From assembly GCF_000488275.1 (NCBI RefSeq), contig NZ_KI530762.1, positions 1,582,971 to 1,646,970 of the forward strand: DNA of 64,000 nt, written 5' to 3'. Each line of letters begins with the position of its first letter. Positions within the stretch are counted from its first letter, which is position 1. Positions 8,879-17,453 of the stretch are shown piece after piece. Both the position numbers and the translations under genes were made by a program. The notes below the pieces were generated by a model. It saw only the letters and a list, made by a program, of their open reading frames with translations, ran no database searches and was not told the origin of the DNA. This stretch comes from Acinetobacter brisouii CIP 110357. Its GTDB lineage: Bacteria; Pseudomonadota; Gammaproteobacteria; Pseudomonadales; Moraxellaceae.

Positions 8879-9694
8879 TTATTGAATTTGATCAAGTTGA
8901 AGGTCTTTAAACAACTGAATTGCATGAGAAGTGCTTAAATTGGTGTTCATTAAATGCTGTGCAATCTGCATTGGATGCAAGGCATTACAAAAAAATAGTG
9001 CTTCAATCTGATGAAGGTCAGTTTGAAATAACTCCATTTCAGAGCATTCAATTCCTGCATGTTGCATACGTTGCAAAATTTCTGCCCGCATTACACCACG
9101 CACGCCATTATACTCAAGATCAGGCGTCACCCACTGATTATTCATCAGAATAAAACAATTGCTGCTGATTCCTTCAACAATTCGCCCCTGAATATCTAAA
9201 ACCAGTGCTTCATCAAGTTGTTTCTCGACTGCTTCTTTCTTTAAAAGCACCTGTTCTAAGCGGTTTAGGGTTTTTAAGCCACAAAGCTGCGGCATGGTTA
9301 AACCAATACGCTGATCCAGTATCCCAACGTGTGAGACTTCACTAAAACTACTGCTTATAGTGATACTTTGGGGATAATAAAATACATACACATCGGCAGG
9401 ATGATCGGGCAAAGCATAGCCACGCTGCCCTTCTCCACGGCTGATGATGATTTTGAGTGTGCCATTCAACTCAGCCTGCGCACTTAACTGCTTCAAAGTC
9501 TGATCAATCAGCGCTAAATCCACCTGCAACGCCATACGCTGACAGCAGTCTTGTAAACGCTGTAAATGCCTGTCTCTCAACTGAATTTTATTTTGCAGAA
9601 TTTTTGCCGTAGTAAAGCAGCCATCCCCATAATGAAAAGCTCGGTCGAGCAAGGAAATTTGTGGCTGTGCCAGTGCATTTTTAAAGCATTGCAT
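8879..9694 (-). CDS. pabC: Aminodeoxychorismate lyase
   Basis: Fold-type IV PLP enzyme that releases pyruvate from 4-amino-4-deoxychorismate to give p-aminobenzoate for folate synthesis. The 271-residue protein has the N-terminal LLDRAFHYGDGCFTT, the PLP lysine in LCGLKTLNRLEQVL and the conserved GRIVEGISSNCFIL segment. It heads the pabC-mltG-tmk operon, three bases before mltG. The PabC assignment rests on this gene order as much as on sequence, because the family includes D-amino acid and branched-chain aminotransferases. Confidence 0.9.
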   Translation of the reverse strand: MQCFKNALAQPQISLLDRAFHYGDGCFTTAKILQNKIQLRDRHLQRLQDCCQRMALQVDLALIDQTLKQLSAQAELNGTLKIIISRGEGQRGYALPDHPADVYVFYYPQSITISSSFSEVSHVGILDQRIGLTMPQLCGLKTLNRLEQVLLKKEAVEKQLDEALVLDIQGRIVEGISSNCFILMNNQWVTPDLEYNGVRGVMRAEILQRMQHAGIECSEMELFQTDLHQIEALFFCNALHPMQIAQHLMNTNLSTSHAIQLFKDLQLDQIQ

Positions 9695-9862
9695 GGGATT
9701 TATCCGCTAGGCAATTGATTTTGTAGCTTAGTTTAAAAACTTCTATCTAAATTCTATTTCTCTTTTCTTCATATCAAATTCTATTTTTATTATTTTTTTA
9801 GATTTTAATCTCGTCGTATGCTTCTTTTCATGAAAGATGCACCCAATATGAAGGAAAAGAAA

Positions 9863-10876
9863 ATGCAACGAAATCAATTAAAAGTCGGATTACTCGCAGC
9901 GCTACTGTCATTCTCCTCAGTGAGCTTTGCTGCAAAAGACTTTCTAAACGTTTCTTACGACCCAACACGCGAATTGTATGTTGATATTAACAAGCAGTTC
10001 GGTACGTACTGGAAAAAACACACGGGCGAAGATGTGAATTTCCGCCAATCTCATGGTGGTTCAGGCAAACAAGCCCGCGCAGTGATCGATGGCTTAAATG
10101 CCGATGTCGTGACCTTGGCACTTGCTGCAGATATCGACGTGATTGCAGACAAAGCCAAGCTGTTACCTCCAGACTGGCAAAAGAAACTGCCGCAAAACTC
10201 AACACCCTACACATCAACCATTGTGTTCTTGGTTCGTAAAGGCAACCCAAAACACATCAAAGACTGGAATGACCTCGTTAAACCGGGCGTCGATATTATT
10301 ACACCAAACCCAAAAACTTCAGGCGGTGCACGCTGGAACTACCTTGCAGCTTGGGCATGGGCAAAGCACCAACCAGGTGGCAACGACAAAACTGCACGTG
10401 AGTTTGTTGCCAAAATTTATCAGCACACTAAAGTGTTAGATTCGGGTGCGCGTGGTGCAACCACAACCTTTGCTGAACGCGGGATTGGTGATGTACTGTT
10501 GGCTTGGGAAAATGAAGCGCATTTAGCCGTACGTGAGCAACCGGGTAAATTTGAAATTATCACGCCATCATTGTCAATTTTGACTGAACCACCTGTCGCC
10601 ATTGTTGAAAAAAATGCTCAGAAAAAAGGCAATCTTAATCTAGCAAAAGGTTATCTGAATTTCCTTTATTCACCTGCGGGGCAAAACATTATTGCACGTA
10701 ATTTCTACCGTCCACGCGATCCAGCTGTACTGAAAAAATACAGCGGTGTCTTTAAGCCACTCAAACTCGTGACAATTGATCGTGAATTTGGCGGCTGGAA
10801 AAAAGTTCAGAAAGAACACTTTGAAAATGGCGGGGTATTCGACCAAATCGTTCAAAGCAACAACGCCAAGAAATAA
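9863..10876 (+). CDS. sbp: Sulfate-binding periplasmic protein
   Basis: Captures sulfate (or thiosulfate) in the periplasm for the CysTWA importer. I take the ATG at 9863 because AAGGA at 9851-9855 is well placed and the protein then begins with a clean signal peptide ([23 protein letters not shown]). The mature N-terminus [15 protein letters not shown] is the family signature, and [24 protein letters not shown] forms part of the anion site. The mature protein is about 315 residues, normal length. It is the first gene of the sulfate uptake operon. Confidence 0.93.
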   Translation: MQRNQLKVGLLAALLSFSSVSFAAKDFLNVSYDPTRELYVDINKQFGTYWKKHTGEDVNFRQSHGGSGKQARAVIDGLNADVVTLALAADIDVIADKAKLLPPDWQKKLPQNSTPYTSTIVFLVRKGNPKHIKDWNDLVKPGVDIITPNPKTSGGARWNYLAAWAWAKHQPGGNDKTAREFVAKIYQHTKVLDSGARGATTTFAERGIGDVLLAWENEAHLAVREQPGKFEIITPSLSILTEPPVAIVEKNAQKKGNLNLAKGYLNFLYSPAGQNIIARNFYRPRDPAVLKKYSGVFKPLKLVTIDREFGGWKKVQKEHFENGGVFDQIVQSNNAKK

Positions 10877-10903
10877 TCTGTTCAGCAACACGGGAGTAAG
10901 CGC

Positions 10904-11497
10904 ATGATTCATCATTTAATCGTACCAGGTGTCGGTGGAAGTGACGAACAGCACTGGCAGTCTTGGCTACAACGCCAGTTGCCAAACAGCTCCCGTGTGC
11001 AACAAAACTGGCAACAACCGATTTTGCAAGAATGGGTTGAACAATGGGTGGCACATGTCAATAACATCCATGAACCGATTCAGGTTATTGCACATAGTTT
11101 CGGTTGCCTGACCAGTTTGGCTGCTTTAGCACAGCATCCTGAATTGCAGGAGAAAATCAACAACCTGATTTTGGTTGCGCCTGCTAACCCTGCACGGTTT
11201 AGTGAAACAGGTTTTGCTCAAGCAGGGCAAAACACTTACCTCAACTATTTTGAACAGCTTCAACTTGAACTCTCAAGCCTGATGCTGATTAGTGAAAATG
11301 ACCCTTGGCTAGCATTTGATGATGCACTGCACCTGACAGAGATATGGAAATTTCCGTATCTCAATATGGGACAGGTCGGACATATCAATGTGGCATCGGG
11401 TTTTGGCGCTTTCCCACAAATTCTGCCCTTTATTGAGCAGCCTTATTTCTCTCCCTGTTCGCAAATGCCCTGTTTGGGCACGACTTTGCCACATTAA
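10904..11497 (+). CDS. RBBP9/YdeN-type alpha/beta hydrolase
   Basis: A 197-residue serine hydrolase of the small RBBP9/YdeN alpha/beta family. It begins HHLIVPGVGGSDEQHWQSWL (oxyanion region). The nucleophile elbow is AHSFGC (GxSxG variant with the catalytic Ser), an aspartate follows in ISENDPWLAFDDA, and the histidine is in GQVGHINVASGFG. Substrate unknown. It sits between sbp and cysT with a good Shine-Dalgarno (GGGAGT), so it is very likely co-transcribed with sulfate uptake, perhaps for an organosulfur or ester compound. That role is inference. Confidence 0.75.
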   Translation: MIHHLIVPGVGGSDEQHWQSWLQRQLPNSSRVQQNWQQPILQEWVEQWVAHVNNIHEPIQVIAHSFGCLTSLAALAQHPELQEKINNLILVAPANPARFSETGFAQAGQNTYLNYFEQLQLELSSLMLISENDPWLAFDDALHLTEIWKFPYLNMGQVGHINVASGFGAFPQILPFIEQPYFSPCSQMPCLGTTLPH

Positions 11498-11530
11498 TTT
11501 CACAATTTATGTCTGATCTGAGTTTGTTTG

Positions 11531-11549
11531 TGGTGATCTATCATCACCA
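11531..11549 (+). other. Intercistronic hairpin before cysT
   Basis: Perfect inverted repeat TGGTGAT / ATCACCA with a 5-base loop, ending two bases before the cysT Shine-Dalgarno GAGG (11552-11555). There is no T-run. It could protect or partly end the sbp-hydrolase transcript, giving more binding protein than permease. Confidence 0.35.
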
Positions 11550-11561
11550 TTGAGGTATTGC

Positions 11562-12395
11562 ATGTTACAAGGTAAACGGGTGCTACCCGGTTTTGGACTC
11601 TCTTTGGGTTTTACCCTACTGTATCTATCAATCGTTGTACTCGTACCGCTATCTGCCATATTTATTAAATCTTTCGGTATTGGTTGGAGTGGTTTTTGGG
11701 AGATTATCAGCTCTGCACGTATTTTAAAGGCATTGCAATTGAGTTTTACCACTGCACTTGCTGCTGCATTGCTGAATGTATTTTTAGGCGTTTTACTGGC
11801 TTGGTGTTTGGTACGCTATCAATTTTTTGGCAAACGCGTGGTCGATGCTTTAATTGATTTACCTTTTGCACTACCAACTGCGGTTGCAGGGATTGCCTTG
11901 ACTTCTTTATACGCGTCAACAGGCTGGATTGGTCAATATTTAGAACCGTTAGGAATTAAAGTTGCCTATACCCCACTTGGTATTACCCTTGCGCTGGTAT
12001 TTATTGGTTTACCTTTTGTGGTGCGTACAGTTCAGCCTGTACTGAGTGATCTGGAAACCGAACTTGAAGAAGCGGCTTCAGCACTTGGTGCAAACCGCTG
12101 GCAAACCATTCGCCATGTGATTTTTCCCATCGTTCTCCCTGCCATCTTTACAGGTTTTGCTTTGGCATTTGCACGTGGTGTGGGTGAATACGGCTCTGTT
12201 ATTTTTATCGCAGGGAACCAACCATTTAAAACCGAAATTGTGCCACTCATGATCATTTCTCGCTTAGAAGAATACGATTATGCGGCAGCCACCACGATTG
12301 CTGTCATCATGCTTCTGATTTCCTTCGCGATTTTATTCCTGATTAATATTTTGCAAGCATGGGCAACACGTCGTACAGGGAGAGTGGCATCATGA
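11562..12395 (+). CDS. cysT: Sulfate ABC transporter permease CysT (CysU)
   Basis: Inner-membrane subunit of the sulfate/thiosulfate importer, 277 residues with about six hydrophobic helices. The EAA loop is [22 protein letters not shown], and [17 protein letters not shown] is the CysT signature. The ATG at 11562 follows GAGG at a good distance; an in-frame ATG four codons upstream is less well placed. The last codons overlap the cysW start (ATGA), indicating translational coupling. Confidence 0.93.
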   Translation: MLQGKRVLPGFGLSLGFTLLYLSIVVLVPLSAIFIKSFGIGWSGFWEIISSARILKALQLSFTTALAAALLNVFLGVLLAWCLVRYQFFGKRVVDALIDLPFALPTAVAGIALTSLYASTGWIGQYLEPLGIKVAYTPLGITLALVFIGLPFVVRTVQPVLSDLETELEEAASALGANRWQTIRHVIFPIVLPAIFTGFALAFARGVGEYGSVIFIAGNQPFKTEIVPLMIISRLEEYDYAAATTIAVIMLLISFAILFLINILQAWATRRTGRVAS

Positions 12396-13279
12396 GTACA
12401 TTAAGCAATAGCCAAAACTATGCAGCACAATTGCAAAAACGTGATGCAACGCGCGAACCTGTCTGGGTGCGTTACCTGTTACTGAGCATTGCCCTGATCA
12501 GCTTTTTGGGTTTATTGATTTTACCGCTGATCTTGGTCTTTGTAGAAGCATTTCACCAAGGGGTCAATGTATATCTGCAAGCCTTGGTTGATCCAGATAC
12601 TTTGTCTGCGGCAAAGCTAACTTTACTCACTGCCGTAGTTGCCGTACCGATTAATGTAGTATTTGGTGTTGCTGCGGCTTGGGCAGTGGCCAAGTTTCAA
12701 TTTAAAGGCAAAACTATTTTAACCACCATTATTGATATGCCATTTTCAGTTTCTCCTGTGATTGCAGGTCTGATGCTGGTCCTGATTTTTGGAACACAAG
12801 GTTGGACGGGGGAATGGCTGCAAGAACATGACATTAAGATTTTATATGCTGTTCCTGCCATTATTTTGGCCACCGTATTTATTACTGTGCCCTTTGTTGC
12901 CCGTGAATTAATTCCGCTAATGCAAGCGCAAGGCAATGAAGAGGAAGAAGCCGCGATTTTACTCGGTGCATCAGGATGGCAGACATTCTGGAAAATTACC
13001 CTGCCGAATATTAAATGGGGTTTGCTCTATGGTGTGATTCTGTGTAATGCACGGGCAATGGGCGAATTTGGTGCGGTATCTGTAGTGTCGGGGCATATTC
13101 GTGGTGAGACCAATACCCTGCCGTTACATGTTGAAATCCTCTACAACGAATACAGTTATAGCGCAGCCTTTGCCGTGGCATCGTTACTGGCATTCCTGGC
13201 AATTATCACCCTGATCATTAAAACATGGGTGGAAGTACGTCAGGAAAAACTTAACGCGCAGTTAGACAAAACGAACTAA
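12392..13279 (+). CDS. cysW: Sulfate ABC transporter permease CysW
   Basis: Second permease of the sulfate importer, 295 residues and about six membrane helices. The EAA loop is [23 protein letters not shown], and [27 protein letters not shown] is the CysW signature. It starts at the ATGA overlap with cysT. The first 45 residues form a polar N-terminal extension before helix 1. It ends 16 bases before cysA. Confidence 0.93.
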   Translation: MSTLSNSQNYAAQLQKRDATREPVWVRYLLLSIALISFLGLLILPLILVFVEAFHQGVNVYLQALVDPDTLSAAKLTLLTAVVAVPINVVFGVAAAWAVAKFQFKGKTILTTIIDMPFSVSPVIAGLMLVLIFGTQGWTGEWLQEHDIKILYAVPAIILATVFITVPFVARELIPLMQAQGNEEEEAAILLGASGWQTFWKITLPNIKWGLLYGVILCNARAMGEFGAVSVVSGHIRGETNTLPLHVEILYNEYSYSAAFAVASLLAFLAIITLIIKTWVEVRQEKLNAQLDKTN

Positions 13280-13295
13280 TTTTTGGAGTGCCCTC

Positions 13296-14351
13296 ATGAG
13301 TATTCAAGTTAAAAATATTGAAAAAAACTTTGGTGCATTTCATGCGCTAAACAATATCAGTCTCGACTTTCCTGAAGGTCAACTGGTTGCTCTACTTGGC
13401 CCTTCAGGCTGCGGCAAAACCACTTTGCTACGCATTATTGCAGGACTAGAAAGTGCCGATTCAGGTCAGGTCATTTTAGAAGGTGAAGATGCCACCAATA
13501 CCCATGTGCGTGAGCGTCAAGTCGGTTTCGTCTTTCAACATTACGCACTATTTCGTCACATGAGCGTATTTGACAATGTCGCGTTTGGTCTACGTGTGCG
13601 TCCACGTGCAACTCGTCCATCAGAAAGCGAAATTAAAAAACGGGTTAATGCCCTGCTCGACTTGGTGCAACTTGGCTTCTTGGCAGACCGCTACCCTGCA
13701 CAGCTTTCAGGTGGTCAGCGTCAGCGTATTGCTCTCGCTCGTGCGCTTGCCGTTGAACCTCGTGTGCTATTACTGGATGAACCTTTTGGTGCACTCGATG
13801 CTAAAGTACGTAAGGAGTTACGTCGCTGGTTACGTCATTTGCATGATGAGCTACACATTACTTCGATTTTTGTGACCCATGATCAGGAAGAAGCTCTAGA
13901 AGTTGCCGATCAGATCGTGGTGATGAATAAAGGTAATATCGAACAGATTGGCTCACCACGCGAAGTGTATGAAAAACCTGCAACCCCCTTTGTGTTTGAT
14001 TTCTTGGGACATGCCAACCGTTTTGAAGGCGAGCATCAACAAGGTACACTGATTTTAGGTGAAGATCGGCTACACTTGGCTTCACATCACCATCAAGGCT
14101 CGCTGATCGCTTTTGCACGACCACATGAATTAAGTGTCTATCAACAACCTATAGACAATGCAATTCAAGCAACTTTTGTACGTGAGGTTTGGGTGGCAGG
14201 TAAAGTTTTTCTTGAGTTACAAGATCGACAAGGCAAAATTATTGAAGCAGTATTAACGGCAGAGCAAGCCAAGCTACAAAACTTTCAACCCAATCAGCCA
14301 GTTTGGGTGAAAATTAATCATTTACATTTATTTGAGCCTGATGCGGCATAA
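13296..14351 (+). CDS. cysA: Sulfate ABC transporter ATPase CysA
   Basis: Energises sulfate import by ATP hydrolysis. The 351-residue protein has Walker [10 protein letters not shown] (about 34-42), signature [15 protein letters not shown], Walker [17 protein letters not shown] and the switch histidine in [17 protein letters not shown]-terminal TOBE-like regulatory domain follows residue about 240, typical of CysA. The Shine-Dalgarno TTTTGGAGTGCC precedes the ATG. Last transporter gene; the CysB-like regulator follows 39 bases later on the same strand. Confidence 0.95.
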   Translation: MSIQVKNIEKNFGAFHALNNISLDFPEGQLVALLGPSGCGKTTLLRIIAGLESADSGQVILEGEDATNTHVRERQVGFVFQHYALFRHMSVFDNVAFGLRVRPRATRPSESEIKKRVNALLDLVQLGFLADRYPAQLSGGQRQRIALARALAVEPRVLLLDEPFGALDAKVRKELRRWLRHLHDELHITSIFVTHDQEEALEVADQIVVMNKGNIEQIGSPREVYEKPATPFVFDFLGHANRFEGEHQQGTLILGEDRLHLASHHHQGSLIAFARPHELSVYQQPIDNAIQATFVREVWVAGKVFLELQDRQGKIIEAVLTAEQAKLQNFQPNQPVWVKINHLHLFEPDAA

Positions 14352-14390
14352 CAATTTGCCCAATTTAAGATTTTTTAGTGGTTAGCAATT

Positions 14391-15314
14391 ATGAATTTTC
14401 AACAATTACGCATTATTCGCGAAACAGTACGTCAAGATTTTAACTTGACCGAAGCTTCCGCAGCTCTGTACACCTCCCAGTCAGGTGTCAGCAAACATAT
14501 TAAAGACTTAGAAGATGAGCTTGGTGTACAACTTTTTATTCGTAAAGGTAAACGCCTACTTGGTCTCACTGAACCAGGTCAGGCTTTACTAGGTATTGTG
14601 GAACGCATGCTGATTGATGCTGAGAACATTAAACGCCTCGCCGATGACTTTAACAAAGTTGATGAAGGCACATTAACCATTGCGACCACACACACGCAGG
14701 CGCGTTATGTGTTACCACCAATTGTGAATTTGTTTAAGCAAGCCTTCCCTAAAGTTCACCTGATTTTACAACAAGCCAGTCCTTCAGAAATTGCCAATAT
14801 GCTCCTACAGGGTGAAGCGGATATTGGCATTGCAACTGAGTCTCTGACTGCTGAAGATAATCTGGCAAGTGTGCCTTACTATAACTGGCAGCATAGCCTG
14901 ATTGTCCCATTTGACCATCCATTAACCCAGCTCAAAGAAATCACGCTACAAGATGTCGCTCAGTACCCTGTAATTACTTATCATGGCGGTTTTACAGGGC
15001 GTTCTAAAATCGACCAAGCGTTTGATGCTGCCCAGATTGATGTTGATATTGTCATGTCAGCTCTTGATGCGGATGTCATCAAAACCTATGTAGAACTCGG
15101 CATGGGTGTGGGGATTATTAACGATGTGGCGTATGATAGCGAGCGTGATTACCGCTTAAAACAAATTAAAACCGATGTATTTGGTTTAAATACCACATGG
15201 ATTGCCGTTCGCAAGGGGCATTTGCTGCGTGGTTATGGCTATGAATTTATTTCGTTATGCTCACCTGATGCTGACATTCAGGCACTTAAAAAAGTTGCTT
15301 ACCCTGACTATTAA
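14391..15314 (+). CDS. cysB: CysB-family LysR transcriptional regulator
   Basis: A 307-residue LysR protein whose N-terminus (MNFQQLRIIRETVRQDFNLTEASAALYTSQSGVSKHIKDLEDELG) is close to CysB/Cbl, the activator of sulfur-assimilation genes that responds to N-acetylserine or adenylylsulfate. The effector domain contains TTHTQARYVLPP, the CysB ligand-binding threonine region. It follows cysA closely on the same strand, so it may be both controller and member of the operon. CysB versus Cbl cannot be settled from one copy. Confidence 0.85.
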   Translation: MNFQQLRIIRETVRQDFNLTEASAALYTSQSGVSKHIKDLEDELGVQLFIRKGKRLLGLTEPGQALLGIVERMLIDAENIKRLADDFNKVDEGTLTIATTHTQARYVLPPIVNLFKQAFPKVHLILQQASPSEIANMLLQGEADIGIATESLTAEDNLASVPYYNWQHSLIVPFDHPLTQLKEITLQDVAQYPVITYHGGFTGRSKIDQAFDAAQIDVDIVMSALDADVIKTYVELGMGVGIINDVAYDSERDYRLKQIKTDVFGLNTTWIAVRKGHLLRGYGYEFISLCSPDADIQALKKVAYPDY

Positions 15315-15340
15315 TTATTAATAGATTCCATTTTTTATAT

Positions 15341-15370
15341 GCCGAATCTCTAGCTTTTTTGGAGTTCGGC
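15341..15370 (+). terminator. Hairpin after cysB
   Basis: Inverted repeat GCCGAATCTC / GAGTTCGGC with one bulged base and a loop that contains TTTTTT. There is no T-run after the stem. It is the likely end of the sulfate operon transcript. Confidence 0.45.
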
Positions 15371-15414
15371 TTGCATCTCATCTTCACGTATAATAAAAAC
15401 AAGATACGATAAAA

Positions 15415-16164
15415 ATGGATACCCATGCTATGACAGCCTACAAAATTCACGTCATTGATGTCAAAAATGATTTAAAAAACTATATCTGGCTGATTGAGCA
15501 TACACCTTCGCATGAAGTGGTCATTATTGACCCGACTGAAGCACAATTGGTACTTGATTACTGTACACAACATCAACTTAAACCAAGTCAAATCTGGCTG
15601 ACACACTGGCACAAAGATCATATTGGTGGCGTTCCTGCACTGCTTACAGCACGCACAATTCCTGTATATGGACCACGTGCCGAACTTAGTAAAATTCCTA
15701 TGCTGAGTGTTCCTCTAGATCAGCATAGCCAAGTGAAATTTCACGACCTTGAAGTAGAAGTTATTGAGGTTCCAGGGCATACCCTCGGGCATATAGTATA
15801 TTACGTTGAAAACCTCGACGCAGCCTTTGTCGGAGATACTTTGTTTGCTATGGGTTGTGGTCGTATGTTTGAAGGCAGTTACGAACAGATGTTCCATTCC
15901 TTGCAACGACTTGCTGCACTACCTCCGCAAACTCAAGTCTACTGCACTCACGAATACACACTTGCTAATGCCAAATTTGCACTGAGTGTAGAACCTGACA
16001 ATGTTGCCTTGCAGCAACGTGCCGACCATGTTGAACATTTACGTTATTTAGACAAAATTACGTTACCAAGTAGCATAGAACAGGAACTTGCCACCAATCC
16101 ATTTTTACGGGCATCTTCTGTTGAAGAGTTTCAGCGCTTGCGTGAGCTCAAAGATCATTTTTAA
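15415..16164 (+). CDS. gloB: Glyoxalase II-like metallo-beta-lactamase-fold hydrolase
   Basis: Hydroxyacylglutathione-hydrolase-like enzyme that would hydrolyse S-lactoylglutathione to lactate and glutathione. The 249-residue protein has the dinuclear metal motif THWHKDH (63-69), PGHTLGHIVY with further metal histidine, FVGDTLFAMGCGRMFEG with the bridging Asp, and CTHEYTLANAKFAL, the GloB substrate-binding signature. The C-terminal ASSVEEFQRLRELKD matches GloB. Start could instead be the ATG at 15430; neither has a strong Shine-Dalgarno. Confidence 0.88.
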   Translation: MDTHAMTAYKIHVIDVKNDLKNYIWLIEHTPSHEVVIIDPTEAQLVLDYCTQHQLKPSQIWLTHWHKDHIGGVPALLTARTIPVYGPRAELSKIPMLSVPLDQHSQVKFHDLEVEVIEVPGHTLGHIVYYVENLDAAFVGDTLFAMGCGRMFEGSYEQMFHSLQRLAALPPQTQVYCTHEYTLANAKFALSVEPDNVALQQRADHVEHLRYLDKITLPSSIEQELATNPFLRASSVEEFQRLRELKDHF

Positions 16165-16256
16165 ATCGGTCTAATGTAATATTTTTTTACATAGTTTATA
16201 TCATGATTTTTAGTCCAGACCATGCAACTTTAAAATGCATAAATAAAATATAAGAT

Positions 16257-16290
16257 ACTGATATTTTTAATCTTTATTAAAAATATCAGT
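16257..16290 (+). terminator. Perfect 14-bp AT-rich hairpin after gloB
   Basis: Left arm 16257-16270 (ACTGATATTTTTAA) pairs exactly with 16277-16290 across a 6-base loop. It lies about 90 bases past gloB. It lacks a following T-run on the plus strand, so terminator function is probable but not certain. Confidence 0.5.
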
Positions 16291-16360
16291 TGCAAAACGA
16301 TTAAAAAAACTCACATATTTGCACACAAATTGTTCTTTATTTTAGCAACTCAGATCTTTT

Positions 16361-16388
16361 TTTACAGGTTGTCAAAATAATTTATAAA
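16361..16388 (+). promoter_or_regulatory. Sigma-70 promoter of the 67-residue gene
   Basis: TTTACA (16361-16366) and TATAAA (16383-16388) with a 16-base spacer. The predicted start is near 16395, giving a leader of about 70 bases. Confidence 0.45.
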
Positions 16389-16465
16389 TTCCCCCTTTAA
16401 AAAAGCCGAAGACAGCCTTATAAATAATTAAAATTGTTTGTTGTTTTTGTTTTGAGGATTTAGCC

Positions 16466-16669
16466 ATGAAAAAAGTTGTTAAAGCAAAGAATTTGATTGC
16501 CTTTCGTATTTGGTTAGAAAAATTAGGGTATTCAGTGAAAAACTTGGCAGATGGTAAAGGATTTACCTTTAGCTTTAAAAAAGAATATGGTTTGGTGACG
16601 TATGATTTATCGGGCAATGCTTTAGCAATGCAATTGGGTGAGGAATTTGAAGATCACCTTAAAGCATAA
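16466..16669 (+). CDS. Small hypothetical protein, 67 residues
   Basis: A short basic-then-acidic protein: a lysine-rich N-terminus (MKKVVKAKNLIAFRIWLEKLGY) and an acidic end (GEEFEDHLKA). I do not recognise a family. It appears real because GAGG sits correctly before the ATG, a promoter-like pair lies upstream and a hairpin with six Ts follows at 16734-16758. There is no signal peptide, membrane helix or metal motif. It is monocistronic, between gloB and the convergent tRNA array. Confidence 0.65.
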   Translation: MKKVVKAKNLIAFRIWLEKLGYSVKNLADGKGFTFSFKKEYGLVTYDLSGNALAMQLGEEFEDHLKA

Positions 16670-16733
16670 TTATTTTGTGTTCTATACTGATTGGCTAAAA
16701 TAATATAAGAGAGGAAAAGGATTTCTCGCAAAA

Positions 16734-16758
16734 GGGGCTCATCATTGAGCTCTTTTTT
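16734..16758 (+). terminator. Terminator of the 67-residue gene
   Basis: GGGCTCA / TGAGCTC stem (one G-T pair) with a short loop followed by TTTTTT on the plus strand. Confidence 0.7.
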
Positions 16759-16766
16759 ATGCGCAT

Positions 16767-16792
16767 AAAAAAAGCAAGATATTCTATCTTGC
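16767..16792 (-). terminator. Terminator of the tRNA array
   Basis: GCAAGATA / TATCTTGC stem with a 3-base loop. On the minus strand it is followed by seven Ts. It lies 12 bases past the last tRNA-Leu and resembles the internal hairpin at 17002-17030, as expected if the units were duplicated. Confidence 0.8.
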
Positions 16793-16803
16793 CTCTTTGA
16801 ATA

Positions 16804-16888
16804 TGGTGGGGGCGAAGAGACTCGAACTCTTACACCTTGCGGCGCTGGAACCTAAATCCAGTGCGTCTACCAATTTCGCCACGCCCCC
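16804..16888 (-). tRNA. tRNA-Leu (anticodon UAG), copy 1
   Basis: An 85-base gene with encoded CCA. Acceptor stem GGGGGCG / CGCCCCC, discriminator A, long variable arm of class II type, and anticodon loop TTTAGGT, giving UAG. Transcribed last in the five-gene array. The sequence is identical to the two other Leu copies. Confidence 0.95.
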
Positions 16889-16907
16889 ATCTGGGTACAT
16901 CAATTTT

Positions 16908-16981
16908 TGGCAGAGGATCAAGGACTCGAACCTTGACGAACGGTTTTGGAGACCGTCATGCTACCATTACATCAATCCTCT
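16908..16981 (-). tRNA. tRNA-Trp (anticodon CCA), copy 1
   Basis: A 74-base gene with encoded CCA. Acceptor AGAGGAT / ATCCTCT with A1-U72 and discriminator G73 (tryptophan identity features). Anticodon loop CTCCAAA on a perfect 5-bp stem gives CCA. The D-loop is short (AATGGTA), unlike the usual proteobacterial tRNA-Trp. It differs from copy 2 by one base, an A-U instead of G-U pair at the base of the D-stem. Confidence 0.88.
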
Positions 16982-17001
16982 ACGTCTGCCTTTTCAGGCA
17001 C

Positions 17002-17030
17002 AAAAAAAGCAAGAAATATCTTGCTTTTTT
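17002..17030 (-). terminator. Internal hairpin within the tRNA array
   Basis: GCAAGA / TCTTGC stem with an AATA loop, flanked by A7 and T6, so it reads as a terminator on both strands. It lies between tRNA-Leu copy 2 and tRNA-Trp copy 1 and could reduce expression of the last two tRNAs. Confidence 0.6.
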
Positions 17031-17035
17031 AAATA

Positions 17036-17120
17036 TGGTGGGGGCGAAGAGACTCGAACTCTTACACCTTGCGGCGCTGGAACCTAAATCCAGTGCGTCT
17101 ACCAATTTCGCCACGCCCCC
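17036..17120 (-). tRNA. tRNA-Leu (anticodon UAG), copy 2
   Basis: Identical in sequence to copy 1, 85 bases with encoded CCA. Middle of the array. Confidence 0.95.
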
Positions 17121-17139
17121 ATTTGGGTACATCAAATTT

Positions 17140-17213
17140 TGGCAGAGGATCAAGGACTCGAACCTTGACGAACGGTTTTGGAGACCGTCATGCTACCATT
17201 ACACCAATCCTCT
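17140..17213 (-). tRNA. tRNA-Trp (anticodon CCA), copy 2
   Basis: Same as copy 1 apart from one base in the D-stem, where this copy has the more canonical G10. 74 bases with encoded CCA. The spacer to tRNA-Leu copy 2 is almost identical to that between the copy 1 pair. Confidence 0.88.
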
Positions 17214-17262
17214 ATAGACTTTGCTCTCGCATTGTCAATCTAAAACCATTACAAGTTTTAGA

Positions 17263-17347
17263 TGGTGGGGGCGAAGAGACTCGAACTCTTACACCTTGCG
17301 GCGCTGGAACCTAAATCCAGTGCGTCTACCAATTTCGCCACGCCCCC
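17263..17347 (-). tRNA. tRNA-Leu (anticodon UAG), copy 3
   Basis: Identical to copies 1 and 2, 85 bases with encoded CCA. First gene transcribed in the array. A TATAAT element lies 14 bases upstream. Confidence 0.95.
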
Positions 17348-17360
17348 GATGGATGTGTAT

Positions 17361-17387
17361 ATTATAGATGAGCTTAGGCGATGACAA
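17361..17387 (-). promoter_or_regulatory. Promoter of the tRNA array
   Basis: On the minus strand TTGTCA (17387-17382) and TATAAT (17366-17361) are 15 bases apart. A shifted TAATAT would give 17. The -10 lies about 14 bases before the first tRNA-Leu, a normal distance for a short tRNA leader. Confidence 0.55.
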
Positions 17388-17453
17388 GCCCTTTTTCCCA
17401 AAAAATAGCCCAAACGCTTAAATATCAAACAAAAAATGTGTTTACGGCTATTT

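Larger units (their letters stand above)
16165..16465. other. Non-coding AT-rich gap with a strong hairpin
   Basis: This 301-base stretch has no credible gene. It contains a perfect 14-bp inverted repeat (16257-16290) and a promoter-like pair TTTACA / TATAAA (16361-16388) leading into the 67-residue gene. The hairpin may end gloB transcription or belong to a small RNA. Confidence 0.5.
16804..17213. repeat. Tandem duplication of a Leu-Trp tRNA unit
   Basis: 16804-16981 and 17036-17213 are direct repeats of 178 bases differing at three positions by eye. Each unit holds one tRNA-Leu, a 19-base spacer and one tRNA-Trp. A third partial unit (only Leu) follows at 17263. A similar hairpin precedes each of the first two units. 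Confidence 0.9.

Noticed and set aside
17140..17213. Reading the second tRNA type as tRNA-Gly (UCC)
   Set aside because: That would need a C at position 33 and a shifted anticodon stem. The 7-base loop CTCCAAA on a perfect stem gives CCA, with tryptophan-type A1-U72 and G73.
16797..17314. Plus-strand open frames over the tRNA array encoding similar repeated proteins
   Set aside because: They are translations of the antisense of tRNA genes; the repeats come from the tRNA duplication, not from protein-coding sequence.
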